Shown: in pieces, positions 61,285-64,000 of the stretch
Position numbering within the stretch: the first letter of the stretch is position 1
How the letters are laid out: each line of letters begins with the position of its first letter
Source: Paucidesulfovibrio sp036541255
GTDB lineage: Bacteria; Desulfobacterota; Desulfovibrionia; Desulfovibrionales; Desulfovibrionaceae
Length of the DNA stretch: 64,000 nt
NCBI GenBank assembly: GCA_036541255.1
Contig: JAZHDD010000059.1
Span: 62,001 to 126,000, forward strand
Reading direction: 5' to 3'
Program-made: the position numbers and the translations under genes
The notes under the pieces: generated by a model
What the model was told of the DNA's origin: nothing
The model's input: only the letters and a program-made list of their open reading frames with translations
Databases searched by the model: none

Positions 61285-62037
61285 GTGCAACTTGAAACAA
61301 TGCTCCAGGCTGAGGGGCTGACCCTTGCCTACCGCGAGGGCCCGCCTGTTCTCGAGGGGTTTTCTTTACAATTACGGCAGGGGGAAACCTTGGCCGTGGT
61401 TGGTCCTTCCGGTTGTGGTAAAACCACATTGCTTTATGCCTTGAGCGGCTTGACGCATCCTGCTGCCGGACGAGTGACATTGCGCGGTCGTCCCGTGGAT
61501 CGGCCCTTGCCTGAGATATCCTTTATCCTCCAGGATTATGGGCTTCTGCCCTGGCGGACCGTGCTTCAAAATGTGGCTTTGGGACTCAAAATTCAGTGTG
61601 TTCCCAGAGCCGAACGTAGAGAACGTGCCAGGATGCAGCTTGCGGATGTCGGCATTACGGGTAGGGACAATGATTATCCGGCGGCATTGTCCGGCGGCGA
61701 ACAGCAGCGGGTGGCCATTGCCCGGGCTTTTGTCTCCAATCCGAGTTTGTTGCTCATGGATGAACCTTTTTCTTCGTTGGATGCGTTGACCCGGGAAAAA
61801 TTGCAGGCGGCCTTGCTCGATATCTGGCGCGGTCGTCTTGTTCCGTACGTGTTGGTCACACACAGTCTGGAAGAAGCCGTATTCCTGGGGCGGCGTATTC
61901 TGGTACTGGCCGGCACGCCGGCCCGAATCGCTGCCTGTTTTGAGAATCCAGGATTCGGTACGCCCGGACATCGGGACAGTGATCAATATTTTCAGCTTTT
62001 GCGCGAGTTGCGCAGAACTGTGGAGCGGTTCTGGTGA
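61285..62037 (+). CDS. ABC transporter ATPase (SsuB/TauB-like)
   Basis: A 250-residue ATPase with Walker A GPSGCGKTT, Q-loop FILQDYGLLPWRTVLQN, signature LSGGEQQRV and Walker B LLLMDEPFSSLDA. The PWRT motif is typical of the nitrate/sulfonate/taurine branch. GTG 61285 follows TAGGG with five bases spacing. An earlier GTG (61279) has no site. It overlaps the permease start by four bases. Confidence 0.92.
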   Translation: MQLETMLQAEGLTLAYREGPPVLEGFSLQLRQGETLAVVGPSGCGKTTLLYALSGLTHPAAGRVTLRGRPVDRPLPEISFILQDYGLLPWRTVLQNVALGLKIQCVPRAERRERARMQLADVGITGRDNDYPAALSGGEQQRVAIARAFVSNPSLLLMDEPFSSLDALTREKLQAALLDIWRGRLVPYVLVTHSLEEAVFLGRRILVLAGTPARIAACFENPGFGTPGHRDSDQYFQLLRELRRTVERFW

Positions 62038-62795
62038 ACAGGCTCAAGTCGCTTTTTTCCTATGCCCTGGTCGTGGTGGTCCTAGGCGTGTTGTGGAAAA
62101 TCGCCGCTATGGTTCTGGGTAGCGTCCTGCTTCCACCGCCCGAGGTCGCGGCCTCGGCGTTTTGGCATGCGCTCGGGACCGCCACGTTTTGGGGACATTT
62201 TGAAGCCTCGGCGTTTCGGGCCACTGCTGCCATGTTTCTGGCCTTTGTCCTGGCCTTTCCCCTGGGAGTGCTCATGGGGGGCTTTCCCCGGCTGGACAGC
62301 ATTCTTGCTCCCTTCGTTTTCCTGACCTACCCGATTCCCAAGATCGTGCTTCTGCCCGTGTTCCTCCTGTTGCTCGGTCTGGGTGACACCGCAAAAATCG
62401 CCATGATCGGTTTGATCCTCTGGTATCAGATACTCGTGACCACGCGGGACGGGGTGCGGCTGGTCAATGCCAAGTATTTGGACTCTGTGAGTTCGTTGGG
62501 CGGAACACGACGGGATCTGCTTCTGGAGGTGCTGGTTCCGGCGGCCTTGCCGCATGGGTTCACCGCTCTGCGGCTGGGCACGGGCACCAGCGTGGCAGTG
62601 CTGTTTTTCGTGGAGTCCTTTGCCACCTCTTCCGGACTGGGGTATCTGATCATGGACGCCTGGGGGCGTATGGATTATCCATCCATGTTCACTGGCATTT
62701 TCGGTATGAGTGCACTTGGCGCTATATTGTATGAACTGGCGAATCTGCTGGAACGGCATTGTTGCCGCTGGAAGGACGTTCAACGAGGAGAGTAG
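62034..62795 (+). CDS. ABC transporter permease (SsuC/TauC-like)
   Basis: A 253-residue membrane protein with six predicted helices and the EAA-like loop SSLGGTRRDLLLEVLVPAALPHG between the later helices. GTG 62034 overlaps the ATPase stop (GTGA). Completes the binding protein, ATPase and permease set. The phoH gene follows six bases later, indicating a single transcript. Confidence 0.92.
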   Translation: MNRLKSLFSYALVVVVLGVLWKIAAMVLGSVLLPPPEVAASAFWHALGTATFWGHFEASAFRATAAMFLAFVLAFPLGVLMGGFPRLDSILAPFVFLTYPIPKIVLLPVFLLLLGLGDTAKIAMIGLILWYQILVTTRDGVRLVNAKYLDSVSSLGGTRRDLLLEVLVPAALPHGFTALRLGTGTSVAVLFFVESFATSSGLGYLIMDAWGRMDYPSMFTGIFGMSALGAILYELANLLERHCCRWKDVQRGE

Positions 62796-62801
62796 GGCAT
62801 C

Positions 62802-63833
62802 ATGCCCACGCGCAAACTTGAATTTGACGACAGCAATTTGGCTGCCCGGTTGTTTGGGCCGCGTAACGCTCATTTGGACCTCTTGGCCGAGAAGGCCCGG
62901 GTGCGTATCGATTCGCGTGGCGCAAGCGTGACCATCAACGGCGAGGATGAGGCGGACATCGAATTGGCGGCCAATGCCCTGTCCCAGTTGTATGCCATGC
63001 TTCGGGCTGGCAAGCGGGTGCATCCGCAGGACGTTGACTGTGCTTGCCGCATCCTGGCGCGCGATCCTTCGGCCCGGATTCGCGACGTGTTCGAAGATAC
63101 GGTCTATGCAGCCTCTCCGCGCAAGACCATTGCTCCCAAGACCTTGACCCAGCGTGAATATCTCGACGCCATCCGTAAGAACGATCTGGTGTTCGCAGTG
63201 GGGCCCGCGGGAACCGGCAAGACCTACATGGCCGTAGCCATGGCCGCAGCGGCTCTGGCCAAGCGTGAGGTCAAGCGCATCGTGCTGACGCGGCCCGCAG
63301 TGGAGGCCGGGGAGAAGCTCGGCTTCCTGCCGGGCGATCTCGTGGAAAAGGTCAACCCTTATCTGCGTCCGCTGTACGACGCTCTGCACGATATGATGGA
63401 TTTCGAGCGGGTGCAGGAGTTGCTGAACACGGGTGTAATCGAGGTGGCTCCCCTGGCTTTCATGCGCGGCCGTACGCTCAATGACGCCTTTGTGATCCTG
63501 GACGAAGCCCAGAACACTACGCCGGAACAGATGAAGATGTTTTTAACCCGCCTGGGGTTTGGATCGCGTGCCGTGGTCACTGGCGACGTGACCCAGATAG
63601 ACCTGCCCAGCCGCCAGGTTTCCGGGTTGGTTCAGGCCGTGAGCATCCTTGAAGATGTCCAGGGCATCGACATCGTCCATTTTAACGAGGAGGACGTGAT
63701 CCGTCATCCTCTGGTGGGGCGTATCGTGCAGGCTTACGACCGTCACGGCAACGGCGGAGACCGCACGGCCCGCCGCAGCGACGGCAGTGTCGGCGATGGG
63801 GTGGATCAAGCGGAAGAGCGGGGAGGAAAGTAA
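62802..63833 (+). CDS. phoH: PhoH-family ATPase
   Basis: A 343-residue PhoH-like NTPase. The Walker A GPAGTGKT is in VFAVGPAGTGKTYMAV, Walker B in FVILDEAQNTTPEQ, and VRIDSRGASVTINGED marks the N-terminal PhoH region. The family is associated with RNA metabolism. YbeY, its usual partner in rRNA processing, overlaps the stop. GGAG lies eleven bases before ATG. Confidence 0.93.
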   Translation: MPTRKLEFDDSNLAARLFGPRNAHLDLLAEKARVRIDSRGASVTINGEDEADIELAANALSQLYAMLRAGKRVHPQDVDCACRILARDPSARIRDVFEDTVYAASPRKTIAPKTLTQREYLDAIRKNDLVFAVGPAGTGKTYMAVAMAAAALAKREVKRIVLTRPAVEAGEKLGFLPGDLVEKVNPYLRPLYDALHDMMDFERVQELLNTGVIEVAPLAFMRGRTLNDAFVILDEAQNTTPEQMKMFLTRLGFGSRAVVTGDVTQIDLPSRQVSGLVQAVSILEDVQGIDIVHFNEEDVIRHPLVGRIVQAYDRHGNGGDRTARRSDGSVGDGVDQAEERGGK

Positions 63834-64000
63834 TGGTAAGGATTTTTGTTGAAGCCGCTCTGCCTCCGGGGTTTCCGTTGAATCGCTCCGAGTTGAAGCC
63901 GTTGCTGACCACCATTCAGGAGAGCCTGGGCTTGGAAAGGGCGTCCTATAATTTGCGTCTTGTCAATGACGCGGAGATTGCCCGTCTCAATCAGCAATAT
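63833..64000 (+). CDS. ybeY: Endoribonuclease YbeY, truncated by window edge
   Basis: First 56 residues of the rRNA maturation factor YbeY (metal-dependent endoribonuclease acting on 16S rRNA 3' end). The conserved strand LRLVNDAEIARLNQQY is visible, while the metal-binding histidine motif lies beyond the edge. ATG overlaps the phoH stop (TAATG), and GGAGG precedes it. Confidence 0.92.
   Translation, partial: MVRIFVEAALPPGFPLNRSELKPLLTTIQESLGLERASYNLRLVNDAEIARLNQQY

Noticed and set aside
1..64000. CRISPR arrays, integrases, transposases or phage genes
   Set aside because: No repeat-spacer pattern, terminal inverted repeats, or recombinase/phage signatures were seen in the translated frames.

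Overview
The window is ordinary chromosomal DNA with tightly packed genes on both strands and moderately high G+C. The gene content points to a Gram-negative, anaerobic deltaproteobacterium of the Desulfovibrio type. Indicators are a Desulfovibrio-style outer-membrane porin with a strong promoter, a PyrK/PyrD class 1B dihydroorotate dehydrogenase, a ThiS-independent set of housekeeping genes with bacterial SRP RNA, a large NAD-type glutamate dehydrogenase, and a rhodanese/ferritin-like stress protein. The species cannot be named from the sequence. No prophage, insertion sequence, integrase or CRISPR array was seen.

Layout. 1-3.6 kb: the 3' part of metG, then a methyltransferase and a DUF523/DUF1722 gene on the minus strand. 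3.7-13.3 kb: a plus-strand run carB-purF-kdsD-YkgJ-like-PBP1A-PhzF-like. 13.3-17.2 kb: a U32 peptidase-family gene divergent from pyrK-pyrD, then tRNA-Ser(GGA). 17.5-19.6 kb: a lone glycosyltransferase-like gene, the SRP RNA gene ffs, and a DUF4198 exported protein. 19.6-26.4 kb: envelope and transport genes (FadL-type porin, ECF-type ATPase and permease, MauE-like protein, two rhodaneses, PilZ protein). 26.4-34.8 kb: a long minus-strand run hisD-purC-small ORF, then rpsF-rpsR-rplI-dnaB-paaK-DUF456-thrC-tlyA. 35-39.8 kb: porin, uvrC, a beta-lactamase-fold hydrolase and ubiX. 39.9-46.7 kb: tRNA-Arg(CCG), an AT-rich gap, a response regulator, a SulP transporter, and an RRM protein-infA-DEAD helicase cluster. 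45.8-50.3 kb: a polar amino acid ABC transporter with an asparaginase-type hydrolase. 50.7-56 kb: small coiled-coil membrane proteins, a lipoprotein, a UbiD-family decarboxylase, and a CheV-Hpt pair. 56-64 kb: glutamate dehydrogenase with an HPPD-like protein, a second ABC importer, phoH, and the start of ybeY.

The most interesting signal is a small minus-strand ORF (32337-32549) immediately after purC. It starts on the purC stop codon, encodes one membrane helix, hits an in-frame TGA, and continues open for 40 more codons. A hairpin sits at the distance from the TGA expected of a bacterial SECIS element, so it may be an unannotated 70-residue membrane selenoprotein. Other points of interest are a fused double-permease ABC protein with a cysteine-rich linker, an HPPD-like protein with a complete 2-His-1-Glu metal site beside glutamate dehydrogenase, a UbiX and a UbiD homologue in one window, an ECF transporter core with no visible substrate-binding subunit, and a structured RNA-like region upstream of the RRM gene. 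Start codons and domain boundaries were assigned by eye from Shine-Dalgarno spacing and family knowledge.
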